Source of the DNA: Siphonodentalium dalli | Lineage: Eukaryota > Mollusca > Scaphopoda > Gadilida > Siphonodentaliidae | Length of the DNA stretch: 64,000 bases | NCBI GenBank assembly: GCA_032622095.1 | Contig: CP136063.1 | Location: 24,492,987 to 24,556,986 of the forward strand | Reading direction: 5' to 3' | Program-made: the position numbers and the translations under genes | Notes under the pieces: generated by a model | What the model saw: only the letters and a program-made list of their open reading frames with translations | Told to the model about the DNA's origin: nothing | Databases searched by the model: none | Part shown: positions 10,491 to 22,874 of the stretch, piece by piece | Layout of the letters: each line of letters opens with the position of its first letter | How positions within the stretch are numbered: the stretch's first letter is position 1

Positions 10491-12118
10491 GTATTGTCAG
10501 ATATTTTAAACCATGCAAGCTTTTCATTTTCTTACTTACGCTGATAGGATCATTCTCAAAAGGCGTCTATTAAATTTGTACTCGGGTTTTCATATGAAAT
10601 AAATCTGTTTATGTTTGCAACAAAATTGGCAGAGCCCGTTGTTTGTAATAAAACATAGAACATGTCCTCCATCTTGAGGCTTGGACTTTGTTTCTCAGGC
10701 CAAACAATTTTTGAAAACCATTCAAGCTTGCGTATGTAAATTTTATTTGTTAATTTTGGGGCACATGACAATGACGCATTCCAACTCCGCATCGGCTAGC
10801 TGTGGGTCTAATTTTAGTCACCCGTGGCGATTAAAAGAATGTCCATTAAAAGTTACCCAATAGATTCCATTTGGTTTTTTTTTACAGAAAAAAAATCACC
10901 AATCAAGTATGACCCAGGCCCGAAGCTAGGAGGCGTTCTTGCCTTCTAACCGGTGACTTCGCCCTCGGATGTCCGCGAGGCGAAAACGAAGTCGCCTTCC
11001 AAATTTGACCAAACTTTGACTTGTTTTGAATAAAAAAAAATATATATTAAAATGTATCTGTCATAATATTGTTGTCCTATCACTCTGAACAATTGGGCGA
11101 AACATTTCCTTAAAATATTCCTTTTTGATCAGAGAAGAAGTTCACACTCAATCGCGGCCCGATTTATTTGAAGTCGCCTTTATAAGTATATTCACTGGGA
11201 TAATCAGGGGATTTTATATCTAACAATCGAAAGTCATTATCACTAGTACCTGAAATAATTAGTCCCGCTGTTCAGATATAAAACAATTACGACATTATCA
11301 GATTAAGTACTAGGCACTTCGGAAGTTCGTTTCGGCAATGCGCGCACTTTTGGGAGAGACCGCGCCCACAGGTAACAGGTGCGTATTGCTGTAATCGGTT
11401 TATACTATGGATTATGCCATTGGCATTAATTAATAAAGGCTTTAGAAATAAAACTAAAAGCTTTTACAACTCCTTGATTAGTCCTCATTGTTTATTTTAG
11501 CTGACACCCACATTTACAGCAGTGACAAAGTTAAACTTACATCTTGTTCAGACTGTACTACTGAGCTTGTTAATTGTCTTGCTTAAATGATATTTACACA
11601 AAACATGTCCAAAACTTTCAAATTTATAATAATTAATTTCTTTAAATAAAGCAAACATTTTTTATTTTTAAATAAAAAATTGAAAAGAAATCTTTTTATT
11701 GATGTTATAAATAAAGCCGATATTTAAAAATTAAGAAATGTTTCTTATGTTTTCTTAAGTCTCCCCCACTTCTCCCTGTTTTCAACCCCTAGCTTGGGCC
11801 CTGGTGTGAACGACGCAATTTTTACTTGCAGTCGAAATGCATCACATGCAAACAAATGATTGAACATATAAGTTATCAATTACAGTAATGAATCGGAAGT
11901 TTGAACTTTTAATGCATTTTTGTGTAAAACGTATTGCAATTATTTCGTATCGATTAAACTTTTGCTGACAGACTGAATACAAATAAAAAGACTATAAAAA
12001 TGATCATGCGTGCGGGCCTGATAAATCTGAAATTGATAATAGGAATAATATTCAAGCAAGCATGCATTAGTTTTCCCACTTCCGTGATATTCATTGAAAG
12101 CCTTGCATACTGTACTTT
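10491..12118. other. Intron 5, unassigned
   Basis: AT-rich sequence. A local GC-richer patch at 10900-11000 ('gaagtcgccttccaaatt' type) and A/T runs near 11640-11760 are seen. No coding or repeat structure is recognised. Confidence 0.5.
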
Positions 12119-12516
12119 CAAGCCTGCAAATAATGTGTCTGTCATTTGCAGAATGAGGTCGCCAGAGGGTGAATTTAGTGATGCTATCTCTCAAGTTGGG
12201 CTAGCATCACCAAATTCACCCTCTGATAACCTCATTCTGCTTAGGCCTCAACTGCTATGGGAGAACTGGGATCAGAATGAATTTCGCCTATTGATGTTAG
12301 TGATGTTCACCCATTAGTCACCTTAATTATGCATTTTATCTTCTGAAAATTAGGGGATATAGAAACTTCCCAGGAGGGAAAAAGTAACTAAAAACAATGT
12401 TTGTTTCAGACTATAGATACTTCCCAGAAGATGAGGCCTAAGCAGAATGAGGGTGAATTTGGTGATGCTAGCCCGATGTTTTCTGCAAATGACAGACAAG
12501 ATTATTTGCAGGCTTG
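12119..12516. mobile_element. Foldback element, F family copy 2
   Basis: The outer arms CAAGCCTGCAAATAAT then GTCTGTCATTTGCAG return at 12482-12516. The inner GAATGAGGTC / AGAGGGTGAATTTAGTGA hairpin is also seen at 12150-12237. The outer arm differs from copy 1 while matching its own partner. It ends 81 bp before the exon 6 acceptor. Confidence 0.8.
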
Positions 12517-12597
12517 ACATTGGGCTTATATTAAATGGGGAATATGAAGTTTCAATGTTTTCAGTGGTTATATCATATTTGTTTTATAATTTAACAG

Positions 12598-12776
12598 AAA
12601 ATACAGATTCGTTTGGTATCAGCATCTAACCGTGGTCGGATAACAGAGAACAATGTGTTTATCGCCACCATCGCACCAAATGATAACCCGCATGGAAGTA
12701 TCAAGTTTGCTCAAAGGAACTTCACGGTCTACGAGAACCAAGAGGATAGTGTGCAAAACGTCACCATCAACAGAGA
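12598..12776 (+). CDS. ADGRV1: ADGRV1-like exon 6 (end of Calx-beta 3, start of 4)
   Basis: It follows 'ataatttaacag' and ends two bases into a codon at 'agaga|gtatgt'. It reads 'KIQIRLVSASNRGRI', then 'PNDNPHG' closing repeat 3, then 'SIKFAQRNFTVYENQEDS' and 'VTINR' opening repeat 4. The next exon is 13.7 kb away and completes the split Glu codon as 'REGGTYG', the expected repeat motif, which supports the long intron. Confidence 0.9.
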
Positions 12777-13241
12777 GTATGTTGATCAATTTTATTGAAA
12801 TTCTGTTCCAGTCCTTAGCATTGGGGAGGTTTAGAATGCAAAATGGCAAACTTCAAACTTGGGTCCCTAATAGCTACCGATGGTCAGCATATTCAGGTGA
12901 TATACAGATGGTTAAAACTGGTTTACATCATCCTGAATCCAGATTGCAACTCAAAAACTTGTAGCATGATAACCCAACGCAGACTTTTGCTATAATAAGT
13001 TAACACGTGTCCGAGATTGAGATTCATGTGTCCACCCAAAATTATACATTAAAGCATGTGAATATCCTGGCCTTTTTCTAGTTTGACTAGCTGGGACATC
13101 TCCTGAAAATCGAAGCTAAGTGTTGACAGTTTTTTGTATTATACAAAAATACATTATGTCCTTTGATTATTATACTTCCATATTTTAATATGGATGTATA
13201 TTGTTATTCAATTTTTTATTTTTCCTTTTCATTATTTATGC

Positions 13242-13274
<33 letters not shown>

Positions 13275-15348
13275 ATATATTTTGTAACCCTTATATCTCA
13301 GAAAGTTAAAAAGATAAATCAGTGAAATTTGTTAGGTATATGCACCTTGCCAAGTTACAACTGAATGAAACATTTAGGTTTATGTCCTAACTTGCTTTCC
13401 AGAGTTATGGCCCTTAATCAAAAATTTTGGAAAAAGTTTGTGCCCAGATCTTCTCCTATAAGAAGTCAAGCAGCTGAATTCGGGTTACGTAGCCGTGTTA
13501 ACTAACGAAAGGGCACGAATCGAGAAAATTTTCACCAAGGTCCGAATACAATTTGTCGACCTAGGGAGGGGTGCAAAATTTGTCAATTTTTTTTGGTCAC
13601 CGATTCCAATAATTTTTACTGTCGTGTATCTATACGACGTACTGATGCTACTCGTGAAAGAATTTTGTAAATCGGTTGAGAAATGACCAAGTTATAACAC
13701 ATCGAAAAATGTACTAATAAAGTCCATGTGTAGAAAGTGCTTGTGCCCAGATCTTCTCCTAGACGAAGCGCAACAGCTGGATTTGGTCTATGTGAGCGTC
13801 TTAAACATAGACAGAAGAACAAACCAGGAACTGCCAATGTCAAAACTTACTCCAATGACCACTGGCGATATATTTCAACATCCATTCCTGTTCGGCGCAC
13901 TGCGTTAATTGTTATATTGGCTAATGGGTAATCACTCTATGTCGACTGTCTGTCTTGTCAGCCGGCTGTGATTCTGCGGTTTTATCACGATGCGGCTTAA
14001 AATTGACATATTTTGAGTCCAAAAACGCTCAAAATTGATTAGTTTTAGAATAGTAGTTCGTTTTGTTTTCACTTTTTTTTAAACGCGCATTTTTTACAAA
14101 AACAATTCTCGACTTTGATATTTTAAAAACGAAACTGTGGTGTCAGCCGTATAATGTTATAACACTTCTCCGCATGGACCACGTTTTCCTAAAGCACAAT
14201 CCGTCTATGCGCGGACTTTCGCTTGCAGTTCTCAATTCAATTGAAACTATTTTATATCCGTTCGCGTACCCGTAAACCATTTTTTAATATTATATTTTTT
14301 AATTGAATGAACGGGAGTCAGCGTATCCCGTCCGACGCCCCAACCTTGCCACCCCTTAGTCGCTAATTTTGGTATCATAATTTCGGAACGTGACACTTTG
14401 CGGTTTGGTATTGGTTTACCATCTGACATAGTGCATACTTTTGTTGAATTCAGATCTGACCATTTAAAAACTGTCTCTTTATCATCTGTATGTGTCACGA
14501 GTGAAAATATATGACTTTATTGTCCGACTGTTAAGACCGCCGATTGCATATTTCGCATTAATTGGATGAGACGTAATGTAAAGTCTTATAACTTACGAAT
14601 AGGCGACAACGTCGACGTCGTACATTCGTTCGCTACTCGGAAAATATACAATAAATGCCTTAAAGCGCCGACTAATTCACCACCTGCGTGTATTCAAGAA
14701 TATGAATCACACCAAAATTAAGCGAATTGCATATGGAATGTGTAGGTATAAGCTGCCATGTATATATCATTTCCAGAATGCTACCATTTCATGACAATCT
14801 ATTTGCTAAAATAAAACACCTTAAACTGTTGGGAACATCGCGATATAGGCAAGCGAGCAAAGAGAGTTTATTGTCATCATACCATACGCTATTTCGCTGT
14901 TCCGAAATGGGTGGTCGTTCAATGTAGCATAATTACATTGAACGACATATATAAGTATGTTTTTGTGTGAATAACGATTGTTAACTTGGTATTATGAACT
15001 TATGCATGACTGTGAAGACTTGCAATAACATATTAAATGGTAAAATACGCGCATTCATATCCGTATATTTTACAAGCTCGACATGCTATATTTGTTTTTA
15101 TTACACGCTTGTTCCTAGAAGTACAGTGTTATTGCCGTTCCATATTCACAAATCCGTATGCAACGTACATTCCATACGCATCTCGTTGACGTAAAATGAC
15201 GTACATGACGTTCGCCTCAACCACGAAACTGGAACTATTTAAATAAAAGAATCATTACACATGACAAATACGCCCTGTATGAGCCTAAATAAACCTTCTA
15301 ATCCTGTATTTTAATGCATGGATTCGAGGATGCGAAGCGTGTAATAAA
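12777..15348. other. Intron 6, first part
   Basis: A (CTT)n microsatellite lies at about 13247-13273. A dispersed-repeat copy spans about 13170-13900, with the phrase 'tgcccagatcttctcctag' occurring twice (13441 and 13745). From 13900 to 15348 I see only AT-rich unassigned sequence. Confidence 0.5.
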
Positions 15349-15532
15349 CACAGAACGACACTATGTGTAAATTGGTTTGTCGATACGGCACTCGTGCTGT
15401 CGCGGAAGGATAGAACTCGAGGCGCAAGCGCCTCTCGTTCTATCCGAGGCGCAAGCGCCTCTCGTTCTATCCTTACGCGACAGCACTCGTGCCGTATCGA
15501 CAAACCCATTTACACATCGTGTCGTTCTGTGT
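15349..15532. mobile_element. Perfect-arm foldback element
   Basis: The arms (about 58 bp) start ACACAGAACGACAC and include GTCGATACGGCACTCG and TGCTGTCGCG. They reappear inverted at 15475-15532 with few mismatches. The centre holds two 27-bp tandem units, each containing the palindrome GAGGCGCAAGCGCCTC (15419-15434 and 15446-15461). Frames read through it on both strands are artefacts of the symmetry. Confidence 0.85.
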
Positions 15533-15535
15533 ATA

Positions 15536-16117
15536 TGGTATACCAGGGGGGGGGGGGGGGGGGTGAAAAAAAAATTCCGCAACGTATGCCGGGGTGGGTG
15601 GGTGGGTGGTCAAAGCCACCAACAAGCAATTTTTTCCGCAACTAAAAAACAAATTTCCTGCTTGTTTTTTAGTGTTTTGGCAATGAGTTGGGCTTCAAAA
15701 CCACTTTGAATGAGAGAAATAATGTAATTCTAACTGTAAACTGACTGCAGGCAGTTATCGTGTTGTATTTTGTTGCAAATTTTTAAATCCAAGATGGCCG
15801 CTGGCAGCCATATTTTTTTGGCCGAATGACCTCAAAATGACTCATTCCTATTTACATGTCCATGTTAACATCCATGATAAATAGTATGCACAGAAATTCA
15901 TATACAGCTGTTTACAGTGAATTTCCCCCCGCAAATCTCTGTTTTAGTGTTAAAAGGGGGGGGTGGGTGTCAAAAAATGGTCGGAAAAAACTGCCGAAAA
16001 CGGAAAAAAAATTCGCGAAGGGGGTGGGTGGGTACAAAAAATGATCGAAAGGGAAAAAATGCCATACGTGCCTGAAATTTGTTTCCGACCCCCCCCCCCC
16101 CCCCCCTGGGTATACTA
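15536..16117. repeat. Poly-G / poly-C inverted element with G4 motifs
   Basis: The left end is GGTATACCA followed by 18 G (15546-15563). The right end is 18 C (16089-16106) followed by TGGGTATACTACC, so the two ends are inverted copies. Inside are GGGGTGGGTGGGTGGG (15591) and GGGGTGGGTGGG (16021), which can form G-quadruplexes. Confidence 0.7.
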
Positions 16118-16120
16118 CCG

Positions 16121-17292
16121 TTTCAACACATCGGCTATTTATCATTTTGCTGGTGAGAAGGCGTATGTTCAGTTTGGTGCTATTTATATGCACAGAAAAG
16201 GCACCATTACTCGGGAAAGCAACATACCGAAATGCATATAGATGTACGCGAATCATGTTACGTTCTCACACAATGCAGCTTTCCCAAATCCGCGCTCTTT
16301 AAAATAGAATTGGCTGCATGACTGGCCTACTTCTGATGGCACAGTGTGTTACGCACCTGTCCGATTAAGTCGCTTTGAACCCAAAATGTATACAAAATTC
16401 GCACAAGCTGTGGAAAAGTTCGCGATCTTGGACAGTCAGTACAATCGGTTGGACAGTCAGTACAATCGGTATAAACGTTTGTAATGACATAACGTGTCTT
16501 GACAGCATTACCTGTTATCCTATATATGATATGATTTAATGCTTGATTCCTGATACACATATATAGTGACATTTCAGTGATCTTTCTAGAGCGTTCCCGA
16601 GCATGATAGAACTTCAAATAAAACATATTCGCCTTTGTCCCATTCTGGTGATTTGGGCTCGTTTTTAGCATGTTACTAATTTTATAATAAGACGTAATCA
16701 AGACATGTGTTATCAGTAGTGTGAGTGATTGCCATTCGCGCATAATTATTTCATAAATAAATATATCCGCTGCACGTAGATATAACCGTCACTTATAGTA
16801 CTGGCCGTTGAAATCACTGACCCGACAAACTGATAAACCAAGACTTAACACTTGGCAAATTACAGATCGGCATTGATTTAAAACTTCGCACTTCATTGTG
16901 GACAGACTATAACTATCCGTATATTTCACGAGAATATACCATCCCATAGCAGTTATAATTTTTAACATCTCAAGTCTTTAATTTGGAATATAGGCACAAG
17001 AGATAGACACATGCGTACATGTGGAACCCGTGCATGTTCTTTATTCCCGTTGCAATTAAATATATATATTGTACACATGTGGGTATGTATACTAATAAAA
17101 CCGAACTGTGTGTGTGTTCATTTGTTTGTCGGTCTGACCTGCTATTGGTGCCCAACCGGTTGGATCATGACAAACTAAAATTGGAACACACGGTGAATTG
17201 TCACGTGGAGTTTCATGGGATAGGTGCATCTGGCGTCGTGTGATTTAATTTGGAATTCATGAATAATTTAATAACATGCTTACATCTATATC
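16121..17292. other. Intron 6, unassigned stretch
   Basis: A 20-bp direct duplication (GGACAGTCAGTACAATCGGT) is at 16431-16470. No gene is recognised. The 138-codon minus-strand frame at 16327-16743 has no family features. Confidence 0.45.
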
Positions 17293-17465
17293 TACAGTAT
17301 GCCCTAAGTAATCGACTCCTTAAACATAGCAGAATTATGGGTAATATTTCAGGATTTAGTGGGAAATATAGCCTGCTGACATTCATCCGAAAGCTCTCCT
17401 GAATCCCGAAAAGTTACCCATAATTCTGCTGTGTTTAAGGGGTCGATTACATAGGGCATTACTGT
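17293..17465. mobile_element. Foldback MITE, D family copy 2
   Basis: The ends are ACAGTATGCCCTAAGTAATC and GGGCATTACTGT, with arms through CAGAATTATGGGTAA and GGATTTAGTGGGAAATAT. Confidence 0.85.
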
Positions 17466-18184
17466 ATATTTGCGAATTTCTGTCTGTCTGCCTGTGTCTG
17501 TATTCTACAAAAATTACAGGAGACCATCTAGATGATACCAAAGGGTCTACTAGGGGTCACTTTTTACGAGAAATATAATTTCAAAAGTAGCCTCATTCTT
17601 AATCTTTTATTTTTGCGAACTGATGTGTTTATGATGTTCATGTATCATAATATAAGGTCTGAAGTATGCATGGTTGTAACTAAATAAATACTTCAATAGT
17701 TGTGGAACGGATTAATCGAGATAAACAAAATTACGATCGAAAAGGTGAGCCACTACTTATATTCCATGACTATAGATATAGTTAGAATTATTGTGGTTAT
17801 GGTTACGGCTAGAGCATGGTTATGCTTATAGAAACATTTAGTATTGGGACATGGTACGGGTTGCCTATAGGTATGGTTATGATTAAGATTTGGGTTATGG
17901 GAAAGGTAATGATTGAGAGGGGATTTGGATTGGAATATATATGATAATAATATGGAAGTATCAAACTTCCAATAGGAAGTTTAAAAATTCTAGTTATTAT
18001 TGATATGTATGCAATTGACACAAAGACTACGCAAGCAGAATCGCGTTCCTATATCGTTTTAATATTTTTGTAATCGGTTTCGTCAGTTACGGATGGAAAA
18101 ACTCGTTTCGTTTACAGAAATGTTGTTTTCCATATTTTTAACTCACCGGAAGGCAGAAAAAATCGTGATCGTGATGGCCTAGAT

Positions 18185-19380
18185 TTAGGCTGAGATTAAT
18201 AATAGTGATGGCAATTTCACTCTATGTCTCAATTCCAAATAATAGTGATCATTGGGAGTTTTCTCCACAATTAATAATCGTGCTGACACTATTATTTGGC
18301 ACCTGAGAGTAAATACGTTCTCAGGACAAGGACTGTTACATGATGTAAGACCCGGTACAGAAGATCTCCTTCCCTGTAGCTCCCCTAGAGATGCTTTTCT
18401 CCTCATTTCGAGGGTCCCGCTGCCTCTGAGACCAGGACACTAGAGAATAGTGGTCCCTCTCATTGGCTTAGCAACTCGGGACGATAGTTACCTCAAACAA
18501 GGATCTGGAGGGGCACCCCATCCATCCACCAATAGTGGGCTCCTTGGACTATCGTACGGGACGTCAATCTGCTCCCTCGGGTCGACCGTTGGCGGGTTGG
18601 CGTGCCCAGGTACGGCCGTGGCTTCTCATCTAACATTTGAACCACACCGTTCATCGCAACAAGTCACCATCTCGGGGTCAGCACCGCTGGGGGTGAGAAC
18701 GCCCTGTCCCTATTATAATCCTATATGCCTTCGGTCCCTGCTGGGCTTGGGCTGGGGCCGAAATTCCCAAGCATGCTTCCTCCTTGTTGGCTAACTCCAT
18801 GTCCGTGGGCCTGGAATTCCAGTTACTGGCCGCCTTCTGATCAACAGCAGCCAGTATCATCGGGTTTGAATCCTAATGCACAAGAATTTGTTCCCCGATG
18901 CCGTTCAAGTAGGAGGCATGCTTCTGATACTACCCCTACTAACAACCCATCGCCAGTTCGGACAGATGGAGATCGGGATCGGGACGAGCTGTAGATCCAC
19001 CCCGAGGTGAAAAGGCTTTGGACATTCCTTTGGGGTCACCCATACATGTACATGCGCTCAATATTACAAAACGAGGGAGCTCAGATAGTTGTTCCGGGTT
19101 CTCTGATGCAGACAAGCGTCGCCGCTGCCGAGTGGTTATGCCATCGGATTGCAAACTTGGCGCCAAGGGATCGAACCAGCTGAGAAGTATTCCAAAGTTT
19201 TATGGTTCAGGTTGCAGAGTTCAACTTCTTGCTTTATAGGTTGTTGCTTCTTTCAATTTGCCATCCAGCTCCTGCGAGGTCATGGTCATTGCAGGATTAG
19301 AGTGTCGATAGTCTTCAGGAATAATCGTTGGATGATGGGTCAGGCATATCACTAAGGGCGGTAATGATCCACTGTGTCAC
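18185..19380 (+). pseudogene. Decayed gag-like retroelement relic
   Basis: This patch is GC-richer than its surroundings, with overlapping open frames broken by stops and frameshifts. The clearest stretch reads 'SPVRTDGDRDRDEL', a stop, then 'IHPEVKRLWTFLWGHPYM' and 'AAAEWLCHRIANLAPRDR'. It looks like a retroelement ORF1 or gag, but I cannot assign a family. The phrase 'ggaggggcaccccatccatcc' here resembles one at 23743, so another fragment of the same element may lie there. The stretch 17466-18184 is AT-rich and unassigned. Confidence 0.4.
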
Positions 19381-19604
19381 TATGTGAATCGCGAATGTTA
19401 ATATTATTCATTTTAATACCACCTATGGCTGAAAAATACCCATATATAGGTATAAAAAATATCTTGTAAATACGGTACATGTGGGTTATATAGTTTACGA
19501 GGGTGCATCTGCATATTTTTATCTACAGGTTGCATTCAATTCTAACTAAAATTCAGTTTCGTAGTTCATAATAAATATATGAGTCCATAATACATACTAG
19601 ACAT

Positions 19605-20243
19605 ATGCTCAGATTTTCAGAACGACTGAAGCCAAAAGTTCACCCTCAGTTTTTCCTTGAAGATAATCCCTTGGATCTGGTTAACGAATATACCTATCTT
19701 GGAATGACGTTTTCCAGCACAGGAAAATTCACGCAGGCCGTAAATAATTTGAGTGGCAAAGGACGAAAAGCTCTTTATTCAATATCTCATGCGTGTGCTA
19801 ATAAAGCACCCCTCCCTCTAAAAACTTCCCTTAAACTGTTTGATAAGTTAATCAAGCCTATACTTCTATATGGCAGTGAATTATGGGCAAGTGAATTAAC
19901 AATAAAAAATCACGAACGGTATCCGTGTGAGAAACTTCATATCACACATTGCAAACAAATACTTGGAGTCGGTAAATACGCTTCAAACAATGCAGTCAGA
20001 GCTGAATTAGGGAGCTACCCGTTATATATTGACGCTTTATGTAGAATGACTTCATATGCGGTTAAAATCTCATCCAGATGTACGAGTGGCATATTAAGTG
20101 ATGCAATGCGCGAACAGCGCAGCGGGGTAGCTTGGAATTCGATATTCAAAAGTCTGGAGTCATTTGGCTTGACTATACCCTCCGACATTACTAACAACAA
20201 GCCTCTAATTAACAAGCTTCTAAAGTCATCCCTTACATTTCCC
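19605..20243 (+). pseudogene. LINE ORF2 fragment, post-RT region (5'-truncated)
   Basis: It reads 'DLVNEYTYLGMTFSSTGK', 'PILLYGSELWASE' and 'CKQILGVGKYASNNAV'. This is the stretch that follows the reverse-transcriptase core in non-LTR retrotransposons. No FADD catalytic block is present upstream, so the copy is 5'-truncated. The frame stays open up to a 2.6-kb insertion and resumes in the same frame at 22875. Confidence 0.8.
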
Positions 20244-22874
20244 AAGTGTGTTATAAGTGTCAAATAAGTGTTGCATAAGTGTAGGAAATTTTTTCCTCTA
20301 AGTGTGCACTTACAACCAAGTGTACAAGTCCAACAGTGGCAGTAAGTGTAGTGCAAGTGTTACATAAGTGTACAGTAAGTGTACGTTCCAACTATGTAAA
20401 TGAGGTAAGTGTCATATAAGTGTATGATTCTAAAGTGTGGTATAAGTGTATAATAATTGCAAGTGTTTTATAAGTGTAAGTTCTGAATGGGGTTGTACGG
20501 TAAGTGTATTGTAAGTATACAATGGTGATTGTGATGCAAGTGTATTATATAAGTGTATAGTACATGTATCAGTAAAATAAGTGTATATCATAGATGGGCA
20601 TGCACATATTAAATTTAACTATCAATGATGGCAATTGATGCATTAATCAAGGGAATCACATTCACAATGATTTAGACTGATAAAATACTTTATTATATTA
20701 TATTAATAATGTTTTAATATATAAATCATCTATCGATTAGGTTCCTTGGCGTCAATAAATATATTTCATAAATCTGGTGCTGATATGCGAAGTTTGAATG
20801 AGCTGAAGTATCTTCAAGCTTGTCTCTTCTCGTTAGTCTTTACTCCACTTATGTCATGATGTCCATGTCATATTCAGTACGATGTCCCATTTAAAGCATG
20901 CAGTGCCTGCTGAGCCTGTGGGATGTTTAGTTTAACACTGAGAGTGAAAGAAATTTGCAAACGTTGGCATGACATTCCATTTTTTTTTTGCCAAAAAACT
21001 GTAACTTGTAAGTGAGTCATTTTTTTCTTCTTCTGATGTCACATTGTCTCTGAGATGATCCAAATTCCAATGTGCTATGTGTGCCCAGTCTACCCCTCCA
21101 CCAAAATTAGTTTTGTCCGGTATCACAAGCATTTGGACAAGACGTCAAGATGATTGAAATTGAATCCGTGATCAGTCCTCTTGGCGAGTCTTGCCAACAT
21201 TGGGCAACAATGAAACATGCGAGAGATCAATCACTGAATCAGCTGGACGACAGCCATCACTCTCCGATTGAGAATTATCACTTGTAAATAAATGTATGTT
21301 GTATATCTGAATTTAGCGCACGTTTCCATCGGTTATAATCTGTATGCATCCAGTGTGACTTTACTGTTGACATTTAATTTCTCAATGTCATTGGAGGATC
21401 ACCGGTGGAATTGGGAACAAACTTCGCCTATTTGCGTAATTATTTGCCGAATTCAGCCTCCTACCACCTGTTCTATCTCTAGTGTGTTTAGTTCCTTTCT
21501 TCTTTTTGCCAAATTGTTGAATTGTTTTGGCTTTTCTCGACGTCATTTTCGTAAATGAAAGCTGTTGTCAAATAAAATGCAGATGAAATTTAAATTTGAT
21601 TTCTTGACCGCCGAATGACCGGAATATGGTCTGCGCATGCACATGTAGTCACCGTCACAGTCACGTGTTAGCTTTTAGCTAATCGTATGCTCAGTTCTAG
21701 GATATCACTTGATTTTGACAGGGATTTCCCCAATACAATGATGACATCAGAGGACAATGTTTACATACAACGAAATGGGATTAAATTCCCCATACACGAA
21801 CACGTGGGCATAAAGCCGCAAGCATTTACTTTGGGAGAGTTACAGTGGGTCGATAATCACACGTATATACAGTTACATTTGTTATTTTTGATACAGTTTA
21901 TGTTAAATTAAAAACAGATAGCAGGTACATATAGTGATATATGCATACGTACTTCTCCGAGAATGTTAAAAACAATTTAAATCTGTTCATCATTATTTTA
22001 TTGTCACGAAATTACGCTAACTATCGAAGTTTTGCCATAAAAAACCCCGATAAAAATAATTCTATTTGGGAGTATTGCACGTCAAAATTACGGGTTTAGA
22101 AACGATTTTTATTATACTTAATTCTGATCTGCGTCGTCAAACTACTATCATACAACATTTCTATATTCGTAATGGCCATTTTTTGACTGCAGGTGTGTTT
22201 GGAAACACAATCATTGAAGCTTTCATAACCATATACGCCAATTTCAATATACGTGATAGCGACCAATTTTCATTGTTTCTATGACAAACATTTTGCAGTT
22301 AATAAATTGTAGATATACATACTCATATATCTTTATTTTAGCACAAAAGATTCATAAAATTTATTACTATCGGAATATAAATAACAGAAAAACGAAATAC
22401 CGGTAATTTCAAAATTGAAAAAGTTCATATTTAATATAAGACGGCAATTATATAGTACAAATGTGCCAGGCTCTGAGCAGTATTCCTGAACATATCCATA
22501 TCAAAGTTTGATAAGTGTGGTATAAGTGTTGATAAATTTTTCCAAAGTTCCATAAGTGTACCTTTAAGTGTGGGGCAGTGTTCCCAAAACATTTTAAAAA
22601 TATAAGTATCATCAGTGTGTCATAAGTGTAGAGAGAACTTTTCAAAGTACCATAAGTGTAGCTGTAAGTGTGGGCAGCATGCCCAAAGATTTTCAAAGTC
22701 TCAAAAGTGTAGAGCAAGTGTACACTTATTACAACACTTACACTACACTTACGAAATAAGTGTACATCTCAAAAAAAGTGAGTGTGGTACAAGTGTACTG
22801 AATTAAAAAAACAAAAGCTACAAGTGTACTATAAGTGTATACCTGAACTACACTTACAATGAAAGTGTACACTT
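20244..22874. mobile_element. 2.6-kb element with AAGTGT subterminal repeats
   Basis: It is inserted in the LINE ORF. The first about 350 bp and the last about 370 bp carry roughly 20 AAGTGT(A) motifs each. They are mostly in one orientation, with ACACTT copies in the last 150 bp. The extreme ends are AAGTGT and ACACTT. The 1.9-kb middle has no transposase frame, so it is probably non-autonomous. I could not find a target-site duplication or a long terminal inverted repeat, so the superfamily is open. Subterminal arrays like this are known from hAT and similar DNA transposons. Confidence 0.7.

Noticed and set aside
10556..10863. Short ORFs on both strands downstream of exon 5
   Set aside because: No conservation pattern or splice logic in phase with the host gene.
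15285..15709. Several overlapping ORFs on both strands with repeated 'RTRGACAS' segments
   Set aside because: They are produced by the palindromic foldback and tandem units, which keep frames open on both strands.
16327..16743. 138-codon minus-strand ORF
   Set aside because: No family motif, includes a 20-bp direct duplication, and sits in AT-rich intron; length is compatible with chance.
20244..22874. AAGTGT repeats as a CRISPR-like or satellite array
   Set aside because: Spacing is irregular, motifs are only 6-7 bases, and they cluster at both ends of an insertion; a transposon subterminal array fits better.
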